NCBI GenBank assembly: GCA_041583015.1 | Contig: JBFHGR010000090.1 | Location: forward strand, 1 to 14,170 | DNA: 14,170 bases | Direction: 5' to 3' | From: Parvicella sp041583015 | GTDB lineage: Bacteria; Bacteroidota; Bacteroidia; Flavobacteriales_D; Parvicellaceae | In this document: piece after piece, positions 1-7,922 of the stretch | Numbering within the stretch: the first letter of the stretch is position 1 | Layout: every line of letters begins with the position of its first letter | The notes under the pieces: generated by a model | Databases searched by the model: none | What the model was told of the DNA's origin: nothing | Seen by the model: the letters and a program-made list of their open reading frames with translations, nothing else | Translations under genes and position numbers: made by a program

Positions 1-1
1 C

Positions 2-181
2 AAATCAGATTTAGAGTGGGCTGAAGGTCATGCTGAAAAGGTGAATAAGAAATGTAAACTTTATTTACAACCAGAATGGAGTAAAAAAGAAGCAATGACA
101 GAATTAATTGTAGACTATGTAAAGCAAAACCCTAAATGGAATGTTTCTTTGCAAACACATAAATACATCAATGTTGAGTAA
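2..181 (+). CDS. queE: 7-carboxy-7-deazaguanine synthase, C-terminal fragment (5' end outside window)
   Basis: QueE is a radical-SAM enzyme that converts 6-carboxy-tetrahydropterin to 7-carboxy-7-deazaguanine in the queuosine (preQ0) pathway in the cytoplasm. Only the last 59 codons are present, read in frame from base 2 to the TAA at 179-181. The radical-SAM CxxxCxxC motif lies off the left edge. The tail carries the ending I recognise from Bacteroidota QueE: DLEWAEGHAEKVN, then CKLYLQPEWSKK, then a short helix, then NPKWNVSLQTHKYINVE. The LQPEWS and SLQTHKY(I/L)N blocks are very typical of this family. The next gene starts 16 nt after the stop, so the two may share a transcript. Family assignment rests on C-terminal motif memory alone, since the catalytic part is not visible. 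Confidence 0.88.
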   Translation, partial: KSDLEWAEGHAEKVNKKCKLYLQPEWSKKEAMTELIVDYVKQNPKWNVSLQTHKYINVE

Positions 182-197
182 TTTAAAGATAAACAAA

Positions 198-2198
198 ATG
201 CTAAAAATATTAAATATATTCATTTTCACTTTTGTGATGATTTCGTGCTCTGTGGCGCAACCAGGAGGAAGATATGGTACTACCGATAAAAAAGCCATAA
301 AATATTATGAAGCGGCAAGAACATGCTTCGGTCAAGTGAGTCCAGTAACAGGAAAGCGAAATTTATCTTGCGCTGAGGAAAACCTTATCAAAACTTTAGA
401 AAGAGATCCAGCTTTTGTTGAAGCACATATGCTCATGAGTAATGTATACATTGAACAAGGTGAGATAGAAAAAGCAATTGCTCAAAAAGAAAAAATGTTT
501 GCCTTAGGTAAACCATATTCTGAATCTGAGTATTTCTACATGGCAAGCATGAATATGGCTGTAGGTGACTATGTAAAATGTCAAAAATATGCCAATGCCT
601 ATCTTAAAGTTAGAAATGCCAATCAAAACATGATGAACAAATGTTATAAATATCTGGAAGATTGTGAATTTGCCATTAATGCGATGAAAAACCCTGTACC
701 ATTTTCGCCCAAAAACATGGGTCCTAACATCAATACACATAGACCTGAATACTTTCCTTCTATTACTGCTGATGATAAAACATTCCTTTTTACAAGAGAT
801 GTAGAAGATCCTGGTGCTATCTATGGTGGACACCAAGAAGATATCTTTGTATCCACTTCCCCTTCCCCTACAGAATGGACATTTGGTAAGGATATTAGTA
901 GAAATATCAATACTATTTATAATGAAGGTGCTCCAACATTTTCTGCAGATGGTAAATATGTCATTCTTGTAGGTTGTGAAACCGGAAACAAAGGTGATTA
1001 CGACTACGGAGACAATAGACAAGGTTATGGAAGTTGTGACCTTTTTGTTAGTGAAAAAATTGGTAACGAATGGACTAAACCATCAAATATGGGAGCACCT
1101 ATAAACTCCGGTCATTTTGAAAGTCAACCTTCATTTTCTAGCGATGGAAAAACTTTGTATTTTATTAGAGGTATACTTCAGAAAGGAACATTGAGAAATA
1201 CCAAGTTTCAAGACATCTACAAGAGTGAAATACTTCCCAATGGTACCTGGTCTGTTCCTCAAAAATTAGGCAACCATATCAACACTGACGCTAGAGAAGA
1301 AAGTGTACAAATTCATCCTGATGGCCAAACTTTATATTTCTCTTCTGAAGGTCACCCAGGAATGGGAGGACTTGATATCTTTATGTGTAGAATGCAACCT
1401 AATGGAGAATGGGGAGAGCCAATTAATTTAGGTTACCCTATCAATACTCATAAAGATGAGAATAGTTTACTCGTTTCCAGTAAAGGAGACATTGGTTTCT
1501 TTGCGTCTGATAGAGAAGGGGGATATGGTAGTTTGGACTTATATCAATTTGATATGCCCAAACAATTCCGTCCAGTTACAACTACTTTTATGAAAGGAAT
1601 CGTTTATGATAGTTTAACTAAAAAACCACTCGCTGCTGATTTTCAATTAATCGATTTAAGCAATGACAAGGTATACAAAAGAGCAATTGCCAATTCCGGC
1701 AATGGTGAATTCATCGTAGCATTACCTTCCAACAAATCCTTTGCGTTAATCGCAGAACATGATGGTTACTTCTTCTATTCAAAGAACTATTCTTCAGATA
1801 AGTTGATAGCCAACAAAGATGGATTTTATGTTAATGTACCAATGCTTCCTTATGGAAAAGATTCCAAATTTGTTCTTGAAAACATCTTCTTTGACGTAGA
1901 TAAATCAGTGCTTAAACCGGAGTCTATAACAGAATTGAACAAATTAAAAACGCTACTCAGCAATAACCTTACGTTAAAAATAGAACTAGGTGGCCACACA
2001 GATAGCGATGGTGATGACAAGCACAACATGATACTTTCTGACAATAGAGCGAAAGCTGTAAAGGATTGGTTGATTGAAAATGGGATTGATGCAAATAGGC
2101 TTTCTCACAAAGGTTATGGCGAAACGCAACCAATTGTTCCGAATGATACGGCAGAGAACAAAGCGAAGAACAGAAGAACAGAGGTTAAAATAAAATAG
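198..2198 (+). CDS. PorE-like OmpA-family protein (TPR, PD40 beta-propeller, CRD, OmpA C-terminal domain)
   Basis: This 666-residue exported envelope protein probably binds peptidoglycan in the periplasm. I chose the ATG at 198 because it begins directly with a signal peptide (MLKILNIFIFTFVMISCSVAQ); in-frame ATGs at 141 and 171 lie inside queE and would add a non-signal-like prefix. Cys17 (MISC) could be lipidated, though Met at -3 is a weak lipobox; cleavage after SVA before Gln is the alternative. Domains in order: TPR-like helices (about 35-155); five PD40/WD40-like propeller blades (about 185-450; PSITADDKTFLFTR, APTFSADGKYV, QPSFSSDGKTLYF, VQIHPDGQTLYFSS, GDIGFFASDREGG); a carboxypeptidase-regulatory-like fold (about 465-535, GIVYDSLTKKPLAA); and OmpA_C (about 557-666) with GHTD, LSDNRA, GYGE and NRRTEV, including the Asp/Arg pair that binds diaminopimelate. 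This is the architecture of the T9SS component PorE. PorE-like paralogues are common, so true PorE function is inferred. Confidence 0.85.
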   Translation: MLKILNIFIFTFVMISCSVAQPGGRYGTTDKKAIKYYEAARTCFGQVSPVTGKRNLSCAEENLIKTLERDPAFVEAHMLMSNVYIEQGEIEKAIAQKEKMFALGKPYSESEYFYMASMNMAVGDYVKCQKYANAYLKVRNANQNMMNKCYKYLEDCEFAINAMKNPVPFSPKNMGPNINTHRPEYFPSITADDKTFLFTRDVEDPGAIYGGHQEDIFVSTSPSPTEWTFGKDISRNINTIYNEGAPTFSADGKYVILVGCETGNKGDYDYGDNRQGYGSCDLFVSEKIGNEWTKPSNMGAPINSGHFESQPSFSSDGKTLYFIRGILQKGTLRNTKFQDIYKSEILPNGTWSVPQKLGNHINTDAREESVQIHPDGQTLYFSSEGHPGMGGLDIFMCRMQPNGEWGEPINLGYPINTHKDENSLLVSSKGDIGFFASDREGGYGSLDLYQFDMPKQFRPVTTTFMKGIVYDSLTKKPLAADFQLIDLSNDKVYKRAIANSGNGEFIVALPSNKSFALIAEHDGYFFYSKNYSSDKLIANKDGFYVNVPMLPYGKDSKFVLENIFFDVDKSVLKPESITELNKLKTLLSNNLTLKIELGGHTDSDGDDKHNMILSDNRAKAVKDWLIENGIDANRLSHKGYGETQPIVPNDTAENKAKNRRTEVKIK

Positions 2199-2199
2199 A

Positions 2200-3480
2200 T
2201 TAACCTATCCAATTCCCTTTTAGAAAACTCTGAAATAAATAAAGTTGAAGAGCGATATTAAAAGCATAAAAAATCAATGAATAAATCATTTGATTTTTAT
2301 GTTTTAAGGTTACTACGTAATAACCTAACCACATTATTAGGCATCCTCCTAGAAATAGTAAAGACTTGCTATATTCTAGTCCTACGACATGTGTATAAGG
2401 GAAACCTAATAATACGATTGAAAGTATACCTGCTGAAATCGGAATAATCATTCCCTTCTTAGATAGTGACATTTTCCCAAAATAGGACAAGATTAAAAAG
2501 TGTAGCAAAGGACTGCAAAATACATACCTATTTAAGCTCATAAGCGAAGTTCTTCCATCTTCTTCAAGGTGAAAAAAGACTACATAAAACAAACTCATTA
2601 TTAAACCTATGCTTGCAAATATTTCTGCAGGATTTAAATAACTTGTACCTCGCTTGATATTGGCAGCTTCAAATTTCAACAACTTAACTATCACAAGACC
2701 TATTAGCCCTAAAATAAACAATGCCAATCCGTCCAACCACAACATTCGATAACCTCTCCAAGTAGTCAAAGGAAAACCAGGCAAAGAAAAAGAATGATCC
2801 CAATTACCGATTTGAGATTTGGTATATGCAAAAAAGTCATTGGATGAACTTCCTACAATAAAAAAAGACAATGCTGTAGCTGCTCCAATTATTGAAACCG
2901 AAATCAGTAATTTCACCCAACCAAACCCTGAATTTCTTTTAAGTAAAAATACAACAATAATAGCTGGAATAAAAAAGAACAACACCGGCCTTACCATGCA
3001 AGATAAAAATAGCGCAATATAAAATAACCACATTAAATTCTTGTGCAATCCCAGCAAAACCATTGCCCCCATCAAATAAAATAAAGCCTCCGAGTAAGGA
3101 ATATAGAAGAAAAACAAAGATGGCAAACAAACTATCACCAACATTTCTTTCCAAGTTTTATTCAAAGCAATAGCCATCAATGAACTTCCAATAGCAAACA
3201 ATATAGCATTAAGAACACTAATACCTATTGCAGATAAATGAAGTACCTTCCACAACATAGGAAATAAAGGAAAAAAACCGGTATTACTTTGTGCGTTCGG
3301 AGTAAAACTATACCCATCCTCTTTAATCGAACTATACCATGCAGCATCCCAATTCAGCAAATTTTCATTACTAGGAAATTTAGGCGCTAATCCTAATAGG
3401 TGCAAAATAAAATATCCTCCGATTAAAAGTAAAAAATGTAAAACAAAAAATAGTACGATATTTTTTAATTCTCTATTCAC
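2200..3480 (-). CDS. PIG-V-like GT-C family integral membrane glycosyltransferase (predicted)
   Basis: This 426-residue protein is strongly hydrophobic, with roughly ten or more membrane segments. Its N-terminal third has the signature I associate with PIG-V/Mannosyl_trans2 GT-C enzymes: NWDAAWYSSIKEDGY (44-57; Asp45 is the likely catalytic acid in the first periplasmic loop), FFPLFPML (69-76), then PSLFFFYIPYSEALFYLMG and a following Arg-Pro in a membrane segment. GT-C enzymes transfer a sugar from a polyprenyl-phosphate donor on the periplasmic side; donor and acceptor here are unknown. The start is a GTG that overlaps the last 8 nt of the upstream T9SS cargo gene, and no Met occurs before the WDAAWY motif, so translation is probably coupled. 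It is the last gene of a four-gene leftward operon, and its stop lies one base from the convergent OmpA-family stop. It could instead be an uncharacterised membrane protein that shares only the fold. Confidence 0.72.
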   Translation of the reverse strand: MNRELKNIVLFFVLHFLLLIGGYFILHLLGLAPKFPSNENLLNWDAAWYSSIKEDGYSFTPNAQSNTGFFPLFPMLWKVLHLSAIGISVLNAILFAIGSSLMAIALNKTWKEMLVIVCLPSLFFFYIPYSEALFYLMGAMVLLGLHKNLMWLFYIALFLSCMVRPVLFFFIPAIIVVFLLKRNSGFGWVKLLISVSIIGAATALSFFIVGSSSNDFFAYTKSQIGNWDHSFSLPGFPLTTWRGYRMLWLDGLALFILGLIGLVIVKLLKFEAANIKRGTSYLNPAEIFASIGLIMSLFYVVFFHLEEDGRTSLMSLNRYVFCSPLLHFLILSYFGKMSLSKKGMIIPISAGILSIVLLGFPYTHVVGLEYSKSLLFLGGCLIMWLGYYVVTLKHKNQMIYSLIFYAFNIALQLYLFQSFLKGNWIG

Positions 3481-4945
3481 GAATTAGCAATAAACTTTGT
3501 GGCATTCCATTCCAAGTAAACGAAAGCATATAAACTCCATTGCCTACAGATGTATTCACATCCAAGGAGAAATCATTGTCCTTAAATTGTTGGACAACCT
3601 TACCTTCAATAGAAATAAGTCTAACATTTGTCAAATTACCTTCTTTTGGAAAATCTAAAATAATTTGATCTTTAAAAGGATTGGGGTACACTACAAAATC
3701 AACCGCAGTATATTCTTCCACTTGGGTATAGCATACATCCTGAAAAATATTGGTTTTAAAATTCGATTTAAAAGTAGGAATATACGGAAACACTCCAATC
3801 AATGCATCGACCTGTCCTTCACCATAGGAAGTGGTAGACCCACAAAAGAATATCGTAGTATCATTGTACTTGAAACCTCTATTCACTACATCATCACCAG
3901 GTCCACTAAGGTATTCATCTTCTACCCAAGTTCCACCAGCGTCAGTTTTCATAAAAGATATATTCTTCACGCCTGGCACTTCAAAACTTTGTAATACACT
4001 AAAAACGATATAACTATCATTAGACAATTGAATCAAATCATATCCGTTATCAGGGTATAGATTATTGGGGGATTGCACTTGATGAAGATTTGACCAAGTG
4101 AAATTCCCAGCAGAATCTGTTTTCACCAAATAAGTATCTTCTGTGGTTGAAGTATAACTTGCAGTTGTACCAAAAAAAGCAAGCCCACCATCATTGGTTC
4201 TGATTACACTATTGGCCCAATCATCATTTGCTTCTCCAATAGTTTTTTCCCAAAGGAAACTTCCGTCTAACAAACAACTATAAGCCCATAAATCTTTTGC
4301 ACCACTTCCCGAACTTTGTGTTTCACCGCATAAAACCAAAATGCTATCGTTAAAAAGTATGCCATCATGCAATATATCATCTTCCAGTCCTCCAAGGCTT
4401 TTAGACCATTCTACATTTAAATTTTTATCGACTTTAAAAACTAGGCCATTCCATGCACTATCAGTTGTAAAAACCTTGCCTACACCAATAAACCCGCCAT
4501 AATTTGTTGCATTAATAGCATTACAAAAAGCCCAATCAGTTATATCAAAAGTTTTTGAATTATCTATTTCACCCAACCTATTTAATGTCCCAAAAATAAT
4601 ATCATAACCTTGATCTAGTGTGTTATTGGTACTCCCAGCAAAATAAACTGTATCATTGGTACTTGCTACTGCACTAAGACTCTCAATAGCATAAGATTCA
4701 CCTACATTATACTTTTCCAGTAGATTTAAACTGGTATCATAAACAGCAATCATCATATCTGAAGACCCACAATAAGTGGAATAACCAACAGCATAAATCG
4801 TATCATTACTAATGGTTAAATCATTAAAACTTTCAATCTCTGAAGTTCCATAAATCTCAAACCTTACTGAATCCAACTGCCCTTGTATTTGACATACAAA
4901 AACAAGACAAAAAATCAATATGTTTCTAACCTTATTTAATAACAT
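3473..4945 (-). CDS. T9SS type A sorting domain-containing secreted protein, beta-propeller-like
   Basis: This 490-residue protein is exported first by Sec (signal peptide about 1-22, cleavage before Gln23, QIQG/Q) and then probably across the outer membrane by the type IX system. The body (about 30-400) is made of repeated strands such as WSKSLGGLEDD, WEKTIGEANDDWANSVIRTNDGGLAFFG and YLVKTDSAGNFTW. This GG-DD-x-DGG-x-G pattern is usual in Bacteroidota propeller-like cargo described as delta-60 or PQQ-like repeats. The last ~75 residues (from 416) form a type A C-terminal domain: VYPNPF, then VRLISIEGKVV, then NGVYMLSF, ending LLLIRE. No catalytic residues are recognisable, so a structural or binding role is likely. 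Its ATG overlaps the end of the barrel gene by 14 nt, and its own end overlaps the glycosyltransferase start by 8 nt. Export class is well supported; biological role is unknown. Confidence 0.85.
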   Translation of the reverse strand: MLLNKVRNILIFCLVFVCQIQGQLDSVRFEIYGTSEIESFNDLTISNDTIYAVGYSTYCGSSDMMIAVYDTSLNLLEKYNVGESYAIESLSAVASTNDTVYFAGSTNNTLDQGYDIIFGTLNRLGEIDNSKTFDITDWAFCNAINATNYGGFIGVGKVFTTDSAWNGLVFKVDKNLNVEWSKSLGGLEDDILHDGILFNDSILVLCGETQSSGSGAKDLWAYSCLLDGSFLWEKTIGEANDDWANSVIRTNDGGLAFFGTTASYTSTTEDTYLVKTDSAGNFTWSNLHQVQSPNNLYPDNGYDLIQLSNDSYIVFSVLQSFEVPGVKNISFMKTDAGGTWVEDEYLSGPGDDVVNRGFKYNDTTIFFCGSTTSYGEGQVDALIGVFPYIPTFKSNFKTNIFQDVCYTQVEEYTAVDFVVYPNPFKDQIILDFPKEGNLTNVRLISIEGKVVQQFKDNDFSLDVNTSVGNGVYMLSFTWNGMPQSLLLIRE

Positions 4946-6158
4946 AACTCATTGTTAATCCTAATGATTGACTATACGCTTCATTGGTGAAAAAACCATG
5001 TAAATTATTAGTCGTCAAACCAATCTTAACTTTGCCCATTGATTTTTTCAAAGACATCCCCCACTGAAACAAAGCATATCCACCAACATGTAGATAGTTA
5101 GAAAAAATAGTTTTTTCATTTGGTCGCCAATCTCCACCTATATATGCTTGCGGCATCGAACCTGTAGCATATCGATATCTAAAACCGTACACCAATTGTA
5201 ATTTCTTACCATCCGGTCTTGATGTGGAATAAAAATATAATTCAAAAGGCATAAGATCTACTATCCTATCTGTCACTCCTTTTGGGACCAATGAATCCTG
5301 CAACTCACTAGCACTCAATACAGAAGATTGAAAATCTGAAATGCTAGAAATATTAAATCCACTAAAACTATAATTACCATCCACATCGTAAGTAACCATA
5401 TTCTTATTAGAAATAAATAATCCAACGTTTTTAATTCCAGCAATTAATTTGGCACTACCTATCGTATCATTCTTCACATCTAACGGGAAAGTAACTTCCA
5501 AATCCATACCTACACCAAATCCTGCAGGAGCATTTACCGTTGCAGAATTTCGAAATCTTCCTTCTAAACCTAAAGTCACCGAATCTAAGTCATTATCCAC
5601 CGCTAAGTTTCCTGAACTCACCCTAGCTTTTTGCCAAGCATCAAAAGACAATAGACCAATCCCAAACTTTATTCTATCATCTTGATTTAATCCAAAACCA
5701 ATCTTCTTAAATTGATAATTACTTATTTCCATCGGACCTAACCTTGCTGTATCACCAATAAACCCCGTATTACCTTGAAATATCACTCTAAACAAATCTT
5801 CTGAAAAAGACATTCCTGCACTCCCTCCTAGTTCATATGATGCATAAAAACCTGCGTCATCAAACATTGTACTTATCGGATTATTATAAGTCATACTTAC
5901 ACCATATTCTCCACCAAAATAGTTTAGGTCAGTCAGTCTATTTAAACTTTCATTCTTTAAGTTATCATTAAAAAATCCTCCTTGATAAAATAACTTGCTT
6001 GTATGAATATCCAAAACTGACGATCCATAATATCCAAATGAATTAAACTGAATTGATGCAACTTTCTCATCATCATAATAACGAACATCATTGTGCAAGT
6101 TTTGTGCATTCAACACATGAATCAACAACAAAGACAATATGACTATAATTATCTTCAT
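4932..6158 (-). CDS. DUF5723-like predicted outer-membrane beta-barrel protein
   Basis: This 408-residue protein has a Sec signal peptide (MKIIIVILSLLLIHVLNAQ, cleavage between Ala18 and Gln19). The remainder is made of short amphipathic strands rich in Gly, Tyr, Phe and Asn (FGYYGSSVLD, GGEYGVSMTYNNP, AGFYASYELGGSAGMSF, KIGFGLNQDDRIKFGIGLL, LQLVYGFRYRYATG), as expected for an outer-membrane barrel. A central block, AGIKNVGLFISNKNMVTYDVDGNYSFSGFNI, and the ending GLTTNNLHGFFTNEAYSQSLGLTMSYVIK resemble proteins annotated DUF5723 in Bacteroidota; that name comes from memory. The final residue is Lys rather than the aromatic of classical barrels. Its ATG overlaps the stop of the upstream lipoprotein gene as ATGA (4 nt), a strong sign of translational coupling and possibly of a physical partnership. 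Function is unknown. Confidence 0.68.
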   Translation of the reverse strand: MKIIIVILSLLLIHVLNAQNLHNDVRYYDDEKVASIQFNSFGYYGSSVLDIHTSKLFYQGGFFNDNLKNESLNRLTDLNYFGGEYGVSMTYNNPISTMFDDAGFYASYELGGSAGMSFSEDLFRVIFQGNTGFIGDTARLGPMEISNYQFKKIGFGLNQDDRIKFGIGLLSFDAWQKARVSSGNLAVDNDLDSVTLGLEGRFRNSATVNAPAGFGVGMDLEVTFPLDVKNDTIGSAKLIAGIKNVGLFISNKNMVTYDVDGNYSFSGFNISSISDFQSSVLSASELQDSLVPKGVTDRIVDLMPFELYFYSTSRPDGKKLQLVYGFRYRYATGSMPQAYIGGDWRPNEKTIFSNYLHVGGYALFQWGMSLKKSMGKVKIGLTTNNLHGFFTNEAYSQSLGLTMSYVIK

Positions 6159-7738
6159 TTAATAGAAATTGTAACATTTGCATCAGCCTTAATATCGTAT
6201 ATTAACCTGTAATAATCATACAAATTGACTGCATTAGACTGGTCTGAATTAAAATTAACAGTAAGTATAACCTTTCCGAAAGCCTTTAATCTCTCCATAT
6301 CTTTCCCATTGATTTCAATTTCATGATTGGACTCACTGTATATTGTTGTTTTGCCATCTATTTCAAGTGTCGCAGCAGGTATATTCCCTGGCGAAAACAC
6401 ATAACTCACAACTTTGTCGTTCTGATCTAGTATTGCCATTGACACATCTGCAGACAATGGAAAACCATTTTTCATATCTAGCATTAATCTCATAGAGTTT
6501 AGCATAGATGTGTCAGGAATTTGAACTTCAATTGTATCAACCAATGTCAAATTATTGGCTACTAAATTAAGAGGCATACTGGCATCTAACGACAACTTAA
6601 GAGGTGACTGAATATCCAAGAAATCACTATAACTACTGATATTCCCTAATGGATTAATATTGACATTGAAATTATATCCCAATTCTGTAGGCAAAGATGA
6701 AATCAAGTTATTAATATTACTATTATTTTCATCTAAATTAAATATCATTTTAGAAGGTATAAATGCTCCATTCACTTCCTGAGCTCTATTTAATTGTTGC
6801 GTAGTTCCAACAATTGCATGATTCAAATACAATTGGTTGCCTATATTATCTTTAGTAGAAACACCTACAATCTCAATTAAAGCATCTGCACCAATACCAT
6901 TTTCTATTGTCAACATCATTGAAAGTTCATCTAAGCCAATACTCCCTGAACTAAACTTACTGAAACCATCAATCGGTGAATTCTCCCAACCAGTTGCAAT
7001 GGTGTGTTGCCCAAAATAACCTTCTGCCCTTTCTACTGTGATCGACTCTAGTGTATTGCTGATAAAAATTGTATCCTGATTTGACACCGATACACTGGCC
7101 CCATAACTAGGACTCACCTTACAATCAATACTAGTCAAAATTGTATTAAACGAACTACCATTAGCACCCGTGAGGTCAATAGCATATCCATCCAAATCAA
7201 AAGAGCCACTTATCTTGCTCCTGGTCGTACTTGTAGCAGCCGAAACATTAACAGATTTCGAAAAAGTTTGACCATACTGATCTGTCGCACTAGGAATTTG
7301 ATAGGTATATACAACATCTCCTTGAACAGTACTTTCCAATTCATAATTTAATTTTCCTGATTTAACCTTTACATAAGTTAAATAAGCGTCTTCAGCATCT
7401 AAAACATTCTCTTCTGGCTCATTTATAAATACTTGCCCCGGAGAAAAACTTATTGGTGTGACTATTGGTAATGAAAAAGTATCTAACAAGTTTGTATCAG
7501 GAAGCGCAACCAAATCGTTGAAATCCAAAGTATACAAATCTGAATTAAAAACAAGTTGTAGAGAACTATCAGGATTTGAAACAAGTAAACTATCAGGCAG
7601 CAAATCTGCTATACTTAACTCCCCATGAGCTAATGGCGCTGACCAATCAGAATTCCATGTAAGAGGTCTCTCTCTCTTTTTGCATCCAATAAGGATTAGC
7701 ACAGCAATAGAAAATATTAAAATCGTTAAACTTTTCAC
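6155..7738 (-). CDS. Putative lipoprotein of unknown function, first gene of the leftward operon
   Basis: This 527-residue protein has a clear lipoprotein signal peptide: MKSLTILIFSIAVLILIGC with lipobox LIGC, lipidated at Cys19. The mature N-terminus is KKRERP, which lacks the acidic or Ser-Asp surface-export tag seen on many Bacteroidota surface lipoproteins, so retention on the periplasmic side is plausible. The body is Ser/Asn/Asp-rich and predicted all-beta, with a loosely repeated character (YVKVKSGKLNYELESTVQGDVVYTY, then ISGSFDLDGYAIDLTG, then later KVILTVNFNSDQ near the end). I recognise no enzyme motif. The start is GTG at 7738; an in-frame TGA lies two codons upstream (7744-7742), so no longer form exists. 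A -7 box TAGTTTTG sits only 4 nt before the GTG, which suggests a very short leader or a leaderless transcript. It is coupled to the next barrel gene by an ATGA overlap. Comparable lipoprotein-plus-barrel pairs suggest an envelope complex, but that is inference. Confidence 0.75.
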   Translation of the reverse strand: MKSLTILIFSIAVLILIGCKKRERPLTWNSDWSAPLAHGELSIADLLPDSLLVSNPDSSLQLVFNSDLYTLDFNDLVALPDTNLLDTFSLPIVTPISFSPGQVFINEPEENVLDAEDAYLTYVKVKSGKLNYELESTVQGDVVYTYQIPSATDQYGQTFSKSVNVSAATSTTRSKISGSFDLDGYAIDLTGANGSSFNTILTSIDCKVSPSYGASVSVSNQDTIFISNTLESITVERAEGYFGQHTIATGWENSPIDGFSKFSSGSIGLDELSMMLTIENGIGADALIEIVGVSTKDNIGNQLYLNHAIVGTTQQLNRAQEVNGAFIPSKMIFNLDENNSNINNLISSLPTELGYNFNVNINPLGNISSYSDFLDIQSPLKLSLDASMPLNLVANNLTLVDTIEVQIPDTSMLNSMRLMLDMKNGFPLSADVSMAILDQNDKVVSYVFSPGNIPAATLEIDGKTTIYSESNHEIEINGKDMERLKAFGKVILTVNFNSDQSNAVNLYDYYRLIYDIKADANVTISIK

Positions 7739-7742
7739 ACGT

Positions 7743-7750
7743 CAAAACTA
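7743..7750 (-). promoter_or_regulatory. Bacteroidota-type -7 promoter box for the four-gene leftward operon
   Basis: On the minus strand this reads TAGTTTTG, a full match to the TAnnTTTG -7 consensus of the Bacteroidota primary sigma factor. A -33 TTG at the usual 17-23 nt spacing is not obvious: the nearest TTTG (7768-7765) is only 14 nt upstream and the next TTG (7781-7779) is 28 nt upstream. Just 4 nt separate the box from the GTG start at 7738, so transcription would begin at or next to the start codon. Confidence 0.5.
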
Positions 7751-7887
7751 ACAAATTAATTATTCAAATTTTAATTTACAACACGAACTTCTATACACAA
7801 TCACCTTAAAAACTGACTTTAAATTAAATAGTTGTCTCATGTATTCAAAACATAATCATTAATGTTTTTTAATTCATTGAATATTAC

Positions 7888-7895
7888 TAACTTTG
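7888..7895 (+). promoter_or_regulatory. Bacteroidota-type -7 promoter box for prs-rplY-pth
   Basis: TAACTTTG is an exact TAnnTTTG match located 27 nt before the prs ATG at 7923, giving a predicted leader of about 20 nt. No clear -33 TTG exists at 17-23 nt upstream; that stretch is TTTTTTAATTC. The box contains a TTG in frame with prs, which is a promoter element and not a start codon. Confidence 0.6.
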
Positions 7896-7922
7896 CAGCC
7901 CATTCTAAAAAACGATATCAAG

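Larger units (their letters stand above)
7739..7922. other. Divergent intergenic region between the envelope operon and prs
   Basis: This very AT-rich spacer of about 184 nt separates the leftward operon from the rightward prs cluster. It holds one -7 promoter box for each direction, close to the respective start codons. The ~135 nt between the two boxes show only short AT-rich partial inverted repeats, such as ATTCA-T-TGAAT at 7872-7882, and no convincing operator, riboswitch or small gene. Confidence 0.6.

Noticed and set aside
141..197. Longer N-terminus for the PorE-like protein, starting at ATG 141 or ATG 171
   Set aside because: Both starts lie inside the queE coding end and add a prefix that would bury the signal peptide; the ATG at 198 begins exactly at a typical signal sequence.
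504..1022. 172-codon minus-strand open frame opposite the PorE-like gene
   Set aside because: It lies wholly antisense to a gene with clear domain structure; its translation is rich in Ile, Phe and Cys and shows no family motif.
2190..2260. Shared bidirectional terminator between the convergent PorE-like and glycosyltransferase genes
   Set aside because: The stop codons are separated by one base and I could not find a stable hairpin with a T-tract on either strand nearby.
7872..7882. ATTCA-T-TGAAT short inverted repeat just upstream of the prs -7 box as a possible operator
   Set aside because: Only five pairs in very AT-rich DNA; repeats of this size are expected by chance.
7893..7922. TTG start giving a ten-residue N-terminal extension of Prs
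   Set aside because: The TTG is part of the TAACTTTG promoter box, so it would precede the transcription start; the ATG at 7923 matches the family N-terminus.
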